Part shown: positions 17,804 through 26,526 of the stretch, one piece after another
How positions within the stretch are numbered: the stretch's first letter is position 1
How the letters are laid out: every line of letters begins with the position of its first letter
Position numbers and translations under genes: made by a program
Assembly: GCF_035607555.1 (NCBI RefSeq)
Contig: NZ_JAVHWZ010000001.1
Span: 248,001 to 312,000, forward strand
Length of the DNA: 64,000 nucleotides
Source of the DNA: Candidatus Bealeia paramacronuclearis
GTDB taxonomy: Bacteria > Pseudomonadota > Alphaproteobacteria > UBA9655
Reading direction: 5' to 3'
The notes under the pieces: generated by a model
Told to the model about the DNA's origin: nothing
Seen by the model: the letters and a program-made list of their open reading frames with translations, nothing else
The model's database searches: none

Positions 17804-18826
17804 GTGATTGATCATTTGCATCAAACCGATGTGGCTATTATTGGGGCGGGACCTACAGGACTTTTTGCTGTTTTTGAATGTGGAATGATGCGTCTGAAAT
17901 GTCATGTCATCGACCCTCTTGAGATGGTGGGCGGACAATGTTCGGCCCTTTATCCTGAAAAGCCAATTTATGATATTCCCGCCTATCCCAAAATTGGGGC
18001 ACAGGAGCTCATCGATAATTTGATGACTCAAATTAAGCCCTTCCATCCTGAGTTTCATTTAGGCCAACAGGTCATGAAACTGGAGCGTACGCAAGGGAAT
18101 CGGTGGATGCTTTCCACAGATCATGGCACAACCATTGTAGCCAAAGCCGTTATTATTGCAGCCGGTGTTGGAGCTTTTGGACCCAATCGTCCTCCCCTTG
18201 AAGGAATTGAGAACTATGAAGGTCAAAGCATTTTTTATTACGTAAAATCCCGAGAGAATTTTCGAGATAAACGCGTGCTTATTGCCGGTGGAGGTGATTC
18301 GGCGGTTGATTGGGCAATTTCCCTTGCGGAAGTAGCAAAATCTGTAGGTGTTGTGCATCGTCGTCCTAAATTTCGATGCGCCCCTGAAAGCGAAGCGAAA
18401 CTCCATGAATTGGAAAAAGCCGGCAAAATTGAGCTTCTGATTCCTTACCAATTGGAGGGTTTAAAGGGACAGGGAGACCAACTAGACTCTGTTGTCTTGA
18501 AATCTCTTGAGGGAGAAGAAAAAGATTATCCCTGCGATGTCCTGCTACCCTTTTATGGCTTGGCTATGAATTTGGGCCCCATTTTAGAATGGGATTTAGC
18601 ACTTCATCATAATCATATTGAGGTTAATCCGCAAAGCTGCGCAACCTCACTTGAGGGTGTTTTTGCTATTGGGGATATTGCAACTTATCCAGGAAAGCTC
18701 AAACTAATTCTCACAGGTTTTGCAGAAGGTGCCCATGCCGCTCATGCTGCACGTGCTATTGCTCATCCCGGTGAGACCCTTCATTTTGAGTATTCTACAA
18801 CTTCAGGAGTTCTCGGGATCGCTTGA
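17804..18826 (+). CDS. ferredoxin--NADP+ reductase, thioredoxin-reductase-like type
   Basis: 340 residues starting at GTG 17804 (AAGGA upstream). FAD-binding IIGAGPTGLFAVFECG and MVGGQCSALYPEKP, NADP-binding VLIAGGGDSAVDWA, and the C-terminal FAD motif GVFAIGDIATYPGKLKLI are present. It has no CxxC redox pair, which separates it from thioredoxin reductase and matches the YumC-like ferredoxin reductases. It would exchange electrons between NADPH and a ferredoxin, possibly the ISC ferredoxin encoded at 42468 (inference). Its last 46 bp overlap the end of the opposing divL gene. Confidence 0.93.
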   Translation: MIDHLHQTDVAIIGAGPTGLFAVFECGMMRLKCHVIDPLEMVGGQCSALYPEKPIYDIPAYPKIGAQELIDNLMTQIKPFHPEFHLGQQVMKLERTQGNRWMLSTDHGTTIVAKAVIIAAGVGAFGPNRPPLEGIENYEGQSIFYYVKSRENFRDKRVLIAGGGDSAVDWAISLAEVAKSVGVVHRRPKFRCAPESEAKLHELEKAGKIELLIPYQLEGLKGQGDQLDSVVLKSLEGEEKDYPCDVLLPFYGLAMNLGPILEWDLALHHNHIEVNPQSCATSLEGVFAIGDIATYPGKLKLILTGFAEGAHAAHAARAIAHPGETLHFEYSTTSGVLGIA

Positions 18827-21525
18827 GGCATCGCACAACTTTGCGGTAAATAACACGTCACAGTCGTGCCTTTTTTGACTTGTGATTCAAGCTCAATTCG
18901 ACCACCATGAAGCTCAATGAGACTTTTCACCAAAGAAAGCCCAAGGCCCACACCCGAGGCCCGTTTGTTTCCACGCTCAAACTTTCGGAAGACCCGCTCT
19001 TGATCTTCTTTGGCGATTCCAATGCCGCTATCAGAAACCGCAATCACAAGCTCATTATTCTTTACTTCCGTCTGAATTGTGATTTTCCCGCCGTCATGGG
19101 TATAGTTAATGGCGTTGCTGATGAGATTAAAGATGGCCTGTTTCAATCGTTTTTCATCACTAATCCAAGTGGTGCAATTGAGATCACATTTCACTTTGAG
19201 ACTTTGTTTTTTCGCCTCAGAACGATGTGTTAAGAGTTGTATGACCTCTTCAATCAAATTTTGAATATTAAATTCTGAAGGCGTTATGGACATATATCCT
19301 GCCTCAATTGAGGACAAATCTAAAATGTCATTAATGAGTTTTAAAAGGCTCATCGAAGATTCCAAAACGCCTTTCACATAATCTTCTTGTCTGACATTGA
19401 GTTCGCCAAAATAACGTTGTTGTAAGATCTCAGAAAACCCAATGATGGTATTGAGCGGGGCTCTCAGTTCATAGGAAATATTGGCAATGAATTCGGATTT
19501 TACACGATCTGCGGCCTCTAAAGCTTCATTTTGACGACGCAACGCTTCTTCAATGTGATAACCTGCTGTAATATTTGTATAACTGAGAAAACTTTCACCA
19601 TTAGGAAGGGGCACATAGTAAATTCAATAACGGAACTATCACTGCGTAAAATCTGACCGCGTTTACCAACTCTGTCTGTGGTGTTTTCTATGATGCGATT
19701 TTTAAGGAGGGGCCAATTTTCTTCTTGAGAAAAGAAAGGACGAATGTGTTCAATAATATCAGAAAGATGATCCCCAGGTGTGCATTGATCTTCCCTGAGA
19801 TTCCAAATTTTTCGAAAACTTGAATTTGTAAGCGTCAACCGATTGTCGGGACCAAAAACAGCGACCCCTTCAAAAAGATTATCAAGCGTCGTGCGTTGAA
19901 CGGCTACAAGGGCATTGTTTTTGCGGATCAACGACAAATTATCCGTCACGTCTTCAAACATAAAAACAAGTCCCCCCAAAGGATAGGGAGCTGTAAACAT
20001 GCGCAGTGTTCTTTCATCGGGCCGATGAATCAATTCTTCCTGAGGTTTGATGAGATCTTGAAATTGCATTATACGTTGTTTTTTATAGGCGGGAAAATCC
20101 GCATATTCAGGAAGCGCTCTTTTTTCACGAAGAACCTCCAGTACATCATCAAGACGTGGATTTCCCTTCAGGTATTTTTCCTCAAGGTGATTCATTTGAA
20201 GATATGCACGATTATAATAAGTTAATCTGCGATCAGCATCATAAATCCCCACAGCGGTGGAGAGGTGATCAAGAATATTATGATAAGCGAGGAGAATAGC
20301 TTCTTTTTCTTTTTGAAGTTTCTCAAGGTCATTGATATCAAGCGCAAAGCCAAAAGTTCCATTTTCTGTGGGGTCTATAATTTCTCGGATTGTAAAAACT
20401 TTGCATTCTTCTTCAATAATGAGGAGGGTTGTGATTTCTTGTGTGCATTTTTCTGCTAACGCCTCATTAGCAAGTGCTTGGCCTTGCCCTTTGGGGATCA
20501 ACTCAAGTTGATTTTTAATCACCTCAGAAAAACTGGCCTCAAGGGCATTTTGATAGGCTTGATTACAATAATCTAATTTCAGATCCTGATTGCGACGCCA
20601 GATGGGGAAGGGCATCGCATTGAGAATATTTTCATAAATACTCAAAAGCTTTTCATTGCGCTCCGAGGCTTCCAAAACAATTTTCTGACTATGAACTTGT
20701 TCGGTGACATCTCGGACCCAGGTCACAAAACGATTTGTACTTTGAAGACGCGTACCTTTGATGAGATAAATTGCGTTTTTATGTCCGCATTTAATCCGCA
20801 GAGAAAAGGAATTATCTTTTTCAATTAGCTCATGAAAGGAGGCCTCAAGTTGAGTGGCGCTTTCTCCTTCGAGATGAATCATTAAATCAGAAAGCGTAAA
20901 ATGCTCAGACTTCAAATAATCAAAAATGCGTTGAAATTGATTTGAGGATTCATAAGCCTTGTATCCCTGCCAAAGGCACCATCCTTCAGGATGGGTCTGA
21001 AGAAGGCCTGTAAGATCATGAAATTTTTTGTGCATTCTACGTTTGCACTCATAAAGGCTAACGCCACAAACAATCAAAGCAGCTGCAATAAGGGCACGAG
21101 TTACGCAGTTTGCAGGAGAAGAGAGAAGAGATAAGGTGAGAGGGAATATTTATTAAATGAGAAGAAATGATGTCTCGACACAAATGCACAAAATCACTTT
21201 ATCGTTCATTTTTACAAGCCAGCAGTGTGCGCTATTCAGGGTTGGCACTTTCGGAGGTGTCACCGATTCCATTGTCGCATGACAGCGTCAATCGATGGTT
21301 GAGTTCTAGTGCATTGCGTCCGAGCGGAGTGTGGAATCTTACTCAATCTCTTATTAACAAGAAAGAACCTTGTTTTTTAGTATGTGACGATACAATTTTG
21401 GATAAAAATCGGAGCGAGAAGATAGAGCTTGTGCATTATCAGTATTCTGGGAATGCCCATGATGTTATTGCGGGGATAGGTCTTGTCAATTTGGTATGGC
21501 ATGGCCTGAGGAGTCATGACTCTAT

Positions 21526-22608
21526 CACGAGTTACGCAGTTTGCAGCAAAAGGGTGGGAATCTAAGCGAAAGACATGAGTTTTGTTATTTCTCTAGAGAT
21601 ATCATGCTTAATAACATCCCACTGCTGCTGATAAAAAGAGAAGCCTCCAGCAAGTCGTCTTTTAAATCTTTGAATCCAAGCCGAAATGGCAAGAAATATA
21701 TGATTTCTTTGGGCTCGTCCCGTGCGAGACTGACAGCGTTCAAGACCGCATGTTTGCTTTAATTCCCGATGATAAACTTCGATTTTCCAACGCGATTTCA
21801 TGACCAGTTCAATATGATCACGAGAGGGATTATCCCTATTGGTTCCGATATAATCCGTGCGACCGTTTTTGGCAACAAACCGGAAAACAGTAATCCATCC
21901 ATATCCGCGTAAGTGAACTTTCAGTCCTTCATCTGGAATGTCCAGCTTTTCAAGAGTTTCTCCACGATTCACTTTCCTGTTTTTCTTCAACCCCATCACC
22001 CATGTCCAGCCTATGGATTCAATGGCCTTCAGATTATTCAAGCTCGAGTACCAAGCGTCTGCAACCACGTCATCCGGATTTATCCCTCTGTCTTGAGCCA
22101 GCTTTAACATTTCCCTGAAATGGTCATTCTTGCTTTTGCCATCGCTGGCTTTATCATAAATACGATAATCAACAGGAATAGAGTCATGACTCCTCAGGCC
22201 ATGCCATACCAAATTGACAAGACCTATCCCCGCAATAACATCATGGGCATTCCCAGAATACTGATAATGCACAAGCTCTATCTTCTCGCTCCGATTTTTA
22301 TCCAAAATTGTATCGTCACATACTAAAAAACAAGGTTCTTTCTTGTTAATAAGAGATTGAGTAAGATTCCACACTCCGCTCGGACGCAATGCACTAGAAC
22401 TCAACCATCGATTGACGCTGTCATGCGACAATGGAATCGGTGACACCTCCGAAAGTGCCAACCCTGAATAGCGCACACTGCTGGCTTGTAAAAATGAACG
22501 ATAAAGTGATTTTGTGCATTTGTGTCGAGACATCATTTCTTCTCATTTAATAAATATTCCCTCTCACCTTATCTCTTCTCTCTTCTCCTGCAAACTGCGT
22601 AACTCGTG
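21526..22608 (-). mobile_element. 1083-bp insertion sequence, complete copy 2 (inner)
   Basis: Exact length match to copy 1, with both terminal inverted repeats. It lies inside the outer copy in inverted orientation. The flanks (CTCTAT on the left, CCAAAA on the right) show no target duplication and do not adjoin in the intact element, so its insertion was accompanied by a 305-bp deletion of the host copy. Confidence 0.93.
21562..22536 (-). CDS. IS transposase (IS4/IS701-like DDE), copy 2
   Basis: 324 residues, identical in sequence to the transposase at 561-1535, including the acidic residues in VCDDTILDK, VVADAWYSS and WKIEVYHRELK. Being intact and identical points to current or very recent activity of this family in the genome. 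Confidence 0.92.
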   Translation of the reverse strand: MMSRHKCTKSLYRSFLQASSVRYSGLALSEVSPIPLSHDSVNRWLSSSALRPSGVWNLTQSLINKKEPCFLVCDDTILDKNRSEKIELVHYQYSGNAHDVIAGIGLVNLVWHGLRSHDSIPVDYRIYDKASDGKSKNDHFREMLKLAQDRGINPDDVVADAWYSSLNNLKAIESIGWTWVMGLKKNRKVNRGETLEKLDIPDEGLKVHLRGYGWITVFRFVAKNGRTDYIGTNRDNPSRDHIELVMKSRWKIEVYHRELKQTCGLERCQSRTGRAQRNHIFLAISAWIQRFKRRLAGGFSFYQQQWDVIKHDISREITKLMSFA

Positions 22609-23134
22609 CCAAAAACGGTCGCACGGATTATATCGGAACCAATAGGGATAATCCCTCTCGTGATCATATTGAACTGGTCATGAAATCGCGTTGGAAAATC
22701 GAAGTTTATCATCGGGAATTAAAGCAAACATGCGGTCTTGAACGCTGTCAGTCTCGCACGGGACGAGCCCAAAGAAATCATATATTTCTTGCCATTTCGG
22801 CTTGGATTCAAAGATTTAAAAGACGACTTGCTGGAGGCTTCTCTTTTTATCAGCAGCAGTGGGATGTTATTAAGCATGATATCTCTAGAGAAATAACAAA
22901 ACTCATGTCTTTCGCTTAGATTCCCACCCTTTTGCTGCAAACTGCGTAACTCGTGAAGGGCTGAAAATTCAAGATATGAAAAAGCAATCTCCATCAATTC
23001 CTCCTGTTAAGGGGGAAATGAAGATATGAAAAATAGCCCCAAGGTCGCCTTGTTTTTTTTATATGGCCTCCCATAACTTTGATTTAATCATAATTATGGA
23101 TGGCTCACTAGGAGAAGAGTTGAAAAGGAAGATC

Positions 23135-23698
23135 TCAGCTGAGTATCGAAATAATCTCTTTTTCAGTGATAATATAATCTAATCGTTCATCGCAATCCTC
23201 TTGAGGTAGGTTTTGGAGCTCTTGAAAAGAATAAGCATATCCGATCGCGATGATTTTATGGTTTTGACGAAATGCATTTAAGGTTCTATCAAAATGCCCT
23301 TTTCCATACCCCAAACGATGCCCTTTGCGGTCAAAGGCTAAAAGAGGAACAACAATGATTTCAGGCAGAATTATCTCGGAAGAAGAATTGGGTTCGAACG
23401 TTTGAAAAGAACTTTTTATAAGAGCAATTTTAGGATCCCATTTTTTAAAAATCAAATGATGATCTGTAATCACAGGCAAGGAAATTACCGACCCCTTTTC
23501 TCTCAGGCTTTCCAAAAGAGGTTTCGTATCAAGCTCTTCTTTTAAAGGATAATAAAGTGCAACATTTAAGGTGTTCGGAAATGATTTCAAAAAAACATTT
23601 CGCGCCAAATTTGAGGCCTCTGGCAAGGTAGGGGCAAGCTTTAATCTCAGCGCTTTCATCTCTTGGCGGAGTTTTTGTTTGGCGTGGATGAGGGACAT
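23135..23698 (-). CDS. 5-formyltetrahydrofolate cyclo-ligase
   Basis: 187 residues from ATG 23698, which has AAGGA 5 nt upstream; longer in-frame extensions run through the 6S RNA and are not real. Family features are the N-terminal KQKLRQEMKALRL helix, the substrate/ATP region IIVVPLLAFDRKGHRLGYGKGHFDR and the C-terminal Asp/Glu-rich end (EDCDERLDYIITEKE). It converts 5-formyl-THF to 5,10-methenyl-THF using ATP. It directly follows the 6S RNA gene, as ygfA follows ssrS in many proteobacteria. Confidence 0.93.
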   Translation of the reverse strand: MSLIHAKQKLRQEMKALRLKLAPTLPEASNLARNVFLKSFPNTLNVALYYPLKEELDTKPLLESLREKGSVISLPVITDHHLIFKKWDPKIALIKSSFQTFEPNSSSEIILPEIIVVPLLAFDRKGHRLGYGKGHFDRTLNAFRQNHKIIAIGYAYSFQELQNLPQEDCDERLDYIITEKEIISILS

Positions 23699-23711
23699 CG
23701 GAATCCTTATT

Positions 23712-23893
23712 AAACGGTGTGATGGTGCCAAGAAGAACGTGGGCATGTGAAATCCTCTCGTGGCCCACAGTGAAGTAGGTGGGTGCCGTATATCCAAGCC
23801 CACGGGCTTGGTCAGGGACAGCCCCCTCGAGAAAATTATCGGCCCCAGGGATTGTCTAGCCTTCACAGAACCCCCAGCGATCCACCACGCTTT
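23712..23893 (-). ncRNA. ssrS: 6S RNA
   Basis: Minus-strand region of roughly 180 nt directly upstream of the cyclo-ligase gene, the conserved ssrS context. It contains the alphaproteobacterial-type core: an ATCCCTGGGGCCGATAA segment, a hairpin CCAAGCCCGTGGGCTTGG, and a GGCACCCACCTACTT segment. The two ends (near GCGTGGTGGATCGC and CACCATCACACC) can pair to close the long rod with its central bubble. 6S RNA mimics an open promoter and sequesters the housekeeping RNA polymerase. Ends are estimated to within about 10-15 nt. Confidence 0.8.
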
Positions 23894-24005
23894 AGATGTA
23901 GTGACAAAATTCACGAATTGCAAGTGATTCACATCAGAGATACAACTGTAGTCTTGAAACGATCTGTCCGAGTTCAGATAGAAGTGAGACAAAATTGGGA
24001 GGGAT

Positions 24006-24056
24006 GGAGATGAGCTGAGCGCGCTCCCAAATTGCGCTGTAGCGAGGCTCATCTCC
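24006..24056. repeat. long hairpin upstream of 6S RNA
   Basis: Arms GGAGATGAGC (24006-24015) and GCTCATCTCC (24047-24056) are perfect complements, with an inner AGCGC/GCGCT pairing. It lies between the 6S promoter region and the left end of the next IS. It may be a terminator lacking a good U-run, a structured RNA or a transposon scar. Confidence 0.4.
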
Positions 24057-25126
24057 ATTGCCACACCCAACCAGGCCTCAAGAATAGGAAATCTAAAAAA
24101 CCTATTGATGGAGGCCTGGATGAGGATCCCGGATTACATAAAAATAAGCATAGGCTTTATGCATATGCGCGCACACAAGACTGTTTTGACGCCTATCGCA
24201 AACGGTATGAAGACGGCGTGAGGCTCTGGGAAAAGCTGAAATCTGAAAACGTTTGCGATTCCAGGTGCCAAGACATTTGCGCCATGTCTCGCGCAACTTA
24301 TTATCGCCACAAGAAGATCCTGAAGGACCTTAACAAAGGGAGTGTTCCCCCTTCAAAAAAGCCACGAAATCTCAACAAACCGCACTGGGGAGAGGCAGAA
24401 CTTCAGCTTGTGAAAGTGCGCCGCGAAAATCCCACCTATGGCAAAGAGAAAATCGCCATCATTCTCAAGCGAGACCATGGGCAAATCCTGAGCGAAAGCA
24501 CCGTCGGCCGTCTCCTGACCTCCCTCAAAAACAAGGGGCTTGTGCAAAAATCACCCTCCGCCCTGAGAACAAAAAGAAAAAGACAATTTAAAAGCCATGC
24601 AAAGCCCTGGACATTTAAGGATTATAAAACGATGAGGCTTGGTGAACGGGTTCAGATTGACCCTATGACGGTGACGAAAAATGGTATCTGTTTCAAGCAC
24701 TTCCAGGCTTGGGAAAGAGGCTCGAAATTTATCTATGCGAGTGTGTATGCCCATGCCAAGAGCTCAAGTGCCAAACGCTTCTTGCTTGAGTTTGTAAAGC
24801 AGGCCCCCTTTAAAATTCAATCCATTCAAGTTGATGAAGGATCTGAATTTATGGCGGAATTTGAGGAAGCCTGTGAAGATCTGGGCATTCCCTTAATTGT
24901 TTTGCCCCCCAAAAAGCCCACTTACAACGGCGGCGTTGAGTGGGGAAATCGTATATTCCGGGAGGAATTTTACAACCAAAACAAAGTCCTGGCTGATTCC
25001 ATAGCTTCTATGCGCTTTGAGCTCTCTCAAGCTGTCTCAAAGTATAATTCTTATCGGCCTCATCGCGCCTTGAAAGGCCTCACTCCTTTGCAGTATATTC
25101 ACTCTCATATTCTCGAGGCCTCTTGA
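24032..25126 (+). CDS. IS481/IS3-like transposase with integrase (rve) core
   Basis: An HTH part (CQDICAMSRATYYRHKKIL, then YGKEKIAIILKRDHGQILSES) precedes a retroviral-integrase-type core with acidic residues in RVQIDPMTV, IQVDEGSEF and GGVEWGNRIFREEF, and a C-terminal YNSYRPHRALKGLTPLQYI typical of IS3/IS481 enzymes. The only in-frame start before the HTH is TTG 24032, outside the left inverted repeat; an ATG-rich alternative frame at 24107 suggests that a frameshift may have separated the true start. The stop lies 5 bp beyond the right repeat. Catalytic part looks intact, start is doubtful. Confidence 0.75.
   Translation: MRCSEAHLHCHTQPGLKNRKSKKPIDGGLDEDPGLHKNKHRLYAYARTQDCFDAYRKRYEDGVRLWEKLKSENVCDSRCQDICAMSRATYYRHKKILKDLNKGSVPPSKKPRNLNKPHWGEAELQLVKVRRENPTYGKEKIAIILKRDHGQILSESTVGRLLTSLKNKGLVQKSPSALRTKRKRQFKSHAKPWTFKDYKTMRLGERVQIDPMTVTKNGICFKHFQAWERGSKFIYASVYAHAKSSSAKRFLLEFVKQAPFKIQSIQVDEGSEFMAEFEEACEDLGIPLIVLPPKKPTYNGGVEWGNRIFREEFYNQNKVLADSIASMRFELSQAVSKYNSYRPHRALKGLTPLQYIHSHILEAS
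24073..25121 (+). mobile_element. IS with integrase-core transposase
   Basis: About 1049 bp bounded by 16-bp inverted repeats with 14 matches (left AGGCCTCAAGAATAGG; right end read inward AGGCCTCGAGAATATG). It carries one DDE transposase. No target duplication was found, so the boundaries could be off by a few bases. Inside the left end a second hairpin pairs AGGCCTC/AATAGG with CCTATT/GAGGCCT. Confidence 0.65.
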
Positions 25127-25327
25127 GTCTCATTTGTTATGAACTCCTACACTTTAACTCTCTATTTTTCATTTAAAGATCATTTTCAGAAAAGTCTTTT
25201 GATGATGGGTCACGCAAAATGATTTCGATCGCCATTGAGATCTGGGAGGCCGGGGTAGAGTATTTAAAAAAGCACTTTGCGTCGCTTCAGGATTTTGGGT
25301 TATAGTTTTAAAAAACGGGAGGCCTTC

Positions 25328-25780
25328 ATGAAAAGCGTATTATCATTTTTGAGTCTTATTTTATTTTTTGTAGGGGGGCTTGAAGGCAATTCTCCACGGG
25401 AAGTTAAGGAAACTGTTCCACAAGAGATTAAGGAAGCTCATCCTCGGGGTGTTAAGGGGCCTTTTGACTGTCAAACACAGGCGATTGGATGTATTGACGA
25501 TGAGCATTATCCTTATAGGCTTCCTCGTGGAAATTTAAATATATATTGGAATGGGCGGAATACAGATCAATGGGCTCTCTGTTGGGATGGGTGGAGCGGA
25601 TGTATGCCATGTGCTTACCACGGAGATTCAAGAAGTACTATTAACGTAAAATTAAAGGCATTATGTAACTCTCCAGATGGGTGTTATAAAAATGGAGAAA
25701 AAGTTCCCTGTTGCAATGATGAAGACAAAGATTGTTGTACGGGTCAATGTTATACGGACTTCTTGTCAAAAAATACATGA
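25328..25780 (+). CDS. secreted 12-cysteine protein, paralogue 1
   Basis: 150 residues from ATG 25328 (GGGAGG upstream). A signal peptide (KSVLSFLSLILFFVGG) is followed by a charged linker with repeated E-V/I-K units and a compact domain of about 100 residues holding 12 Cys: CQTQAIGC, LCWD, CMPC, LCNSPDGCY, PCCN, DCCTGQC. All 12 align with those of the next gene. The even number and CC pairs suggest six disulphides in an exported, small, stable domain. I recognise no family. Likely roles (host-directed factor, metal-binding or cell-surface protein) are guesses. It lies right after an IS. Confidence 0.82.
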   Translation: MKSVLSFLSLILFFVGGLEGNSPREVKETVPQEIKEAHPRGVKGPFDCQTQAIGCIDDEHYPYRLPRGNLNIYWNGRNTDQWALCWDGWSGCMPCAYHGDSRSTINVKLKALCNSPDGCYKNGEKVPCCNDEDKDCCTGQCYTDFLSKNT

Positions 25781-25843
25781 TTTTTTTACAAATGTGACTT
25801 TTTATTTTAATTGGATGTAAAATGAAAAAAGTGGAGGATTTAA

Positions 25844-26287
25844 ATGAGGGTTATTTTTTCAATTTTAAGTTTGATTTTACTTTTTGGAAGTGAAAATACT
25901 ATAGCTGTGCCCCATCCAACGGGAAATGCTGATCACCTTAAAAACAACGGAAACGCAAAAATAGCGCGTGATTGTCCTGGTTCTGCTCAAGTTTCATGTT
26001 TTAAAAATTTAGATCAAAGCAATCAAACTTACTATGGGTCTTTGCAATCCTCATGGAGTAAAACGGATAATTTTCCCCTGTGTTGGGATACTGATGTTGG
26101 TATATTTGGAAAATGCGAACCCTGTCAGTATAAGCACTCAGGAAAGAGTTCTGATCAAATCATGCAAGATTTAACAAATTTGTGTAACTCTAGTGCAGGT
26201 TGCTATGTAGATGGAAAGGCTGTCAAATGTTGCAACAAACACAACCCTACCGATTGTTGTAATGGGGATTGCGTTGCTAACCTTTAA
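25844..26287 (+). CDS. secreted 12-cysteine protein, paralogue 2
   Basis: 147 residues with GGAGG 7 nt before the ATG. A signal peptide (RVIFSILSLILLFGSENTIA) closely resembles that of the preceding gene. Its Cys pattern is CPGSAQVSC, LCWD, CEPC, LCNSSAGCY, KCCN, DCCNGDC, the same 12 positions with spacings differing by at most a few residues. Outside the Cys framework the mature sequences have diverged strongly, as expected for an old tandem duplication under selection for the fold. It lies 63 bp after paralogue 1 and both may be co-transcribed. Function unknown. Confidence 0.82.
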   Translation: MRVIFSILSLILLFGSENTIAVPHPTGNADHLKNNGNAKIARDCPGSAQVSCFKNLDQSNQTYYGSLQSSWSKTDNFPLCWDTDVGIFGKCEPCQYKHSGKSSDQIMQDLTNLCNSSAGCYVDGKAVKCCNKHNPTDCCNGDCVANL

Positions 26288-26333
26288 AATTACGGATTTG
26301 TTGAAATCCTTTATAAGTCTTTCCACTTTCTGA

Positions 26334-26399
26334 TTGACAGGAGCTCCCTGGTGTTGGCTATAATAATGACGTAAAGTTGAGAATGAGTTGCAATTGCAA
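26334..26399 (+). promoter_or_regulatory. promoter and operator-like palindrome of the metal transporter operon
   Basis: TTGACA (26334-26339) and TATAAT (26359-26364) are perfect sigma-70 boxes with a 19-bp spacer. A 12-bp perfect palindrome TTGCAATTGCAA (26388-26399) lies about 24 bp downstream of the -10 box, a good place for a repressor. It resembles the TGCAA-type sites of alphaproteobacterial Fur/Mur-family regulators, which fits a zinc or manganese uptake operon. Confidence 0.55.
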
Positions 26400-26412
26400 G
26401 TGTGGGTCTTCA

Positions 26413-26526
26413 ATGTCGTCAAAACGTCTTTTTATTAAGCCTCTGTTTCAAAGTGGGTTCATGCGCTTGAGTTTGGCTCTGGTGGCAACTTCTGCTGTTT
26501 GGATGGCTTGCTTGTGGGCCGCCTAG
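26413..26526 (+). CDS. possible 37-residue leader peptide or small membrane protein
   Basis: An ATG frame coding MSSKRLFIKPLFQSGFMRLS followed by a hydrophobic end (LALVATSAVWMACLWAA). It begins 14 bp after the palindrome and overlaps the start of the ATPase gene by 28 bp, so translation could be coupled. The ribosome site is weak (GGG 6-8 nt upstream). It might instead be the untranslated leader. Confidence 0.3.
   Translation: MSSKRLFIKPLFQSGFMRLSLALVATSAVWMACLWAA

Larger units (their letters stand above)
21095..22955 (+). mobile_element. same IS family, truncated outer copy split by an inner copy
   Basis: An IS of the 525-1607 type inserted in divL in the opposite orientation, with AAGGG duplicated (21090-21094 and 22956-22960). 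Only 431 bp of its left part (21095-21525) and 347 bp of its right part (22609-22955) remain; 305 bp from the middle are missing where the inner copy sits. Its transposase is therefore broken: codons up to LRSHDSI are at 21167-21525 and the C-terminal part from AKNGRTDYIG onwards is at 22609-22919. Confidence 0.92.
18781..22994 (-). pseudogene. divL: DivL-type PAS sensor pseudo-kinase, broken by nested IS and frameshift
   Basis: The start (22994, GGAGG upstream) codes 13 residues, then the IS cluster 21095-22955 intervenes with a 5-bp duplication AAGGG. Removing it restores a frame through a membrane helix (IAAALIVCGVSLY), several PAS-like segments, and a HisKA plus HATPase C-terminus. The H-box reads NISYELRAPLNTIIGFSEIL: the usual phospho-acceptor His is Tyr, the hallmark of DivL of the CtrA-CckA-DivK cell-cycle system. 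ATP-lid motifs DSGIGI and GVGLGLSLVK are kept. A second lesion is a 1-nt loss in a T-run near 19620, splitting the frame into 21077-19518 and 19614-18781. Rejoined length is about 780 residues, near Caulobacter DivL. As it stands it cannot make the full protein. Confidence 0.82.

Noticed and set aside
21095-22955. Composite transposon with cargo
   Set aside because: Only one IS type is present, nested, and no cargo gene lies between the copies.
23699-24070. N-terminal extension of the cyclo-ligase up to 24070
   Set aside because: It runs through the 6S RNA and has no homology to the enzyme; ATG 23698 has a good ribosome site.
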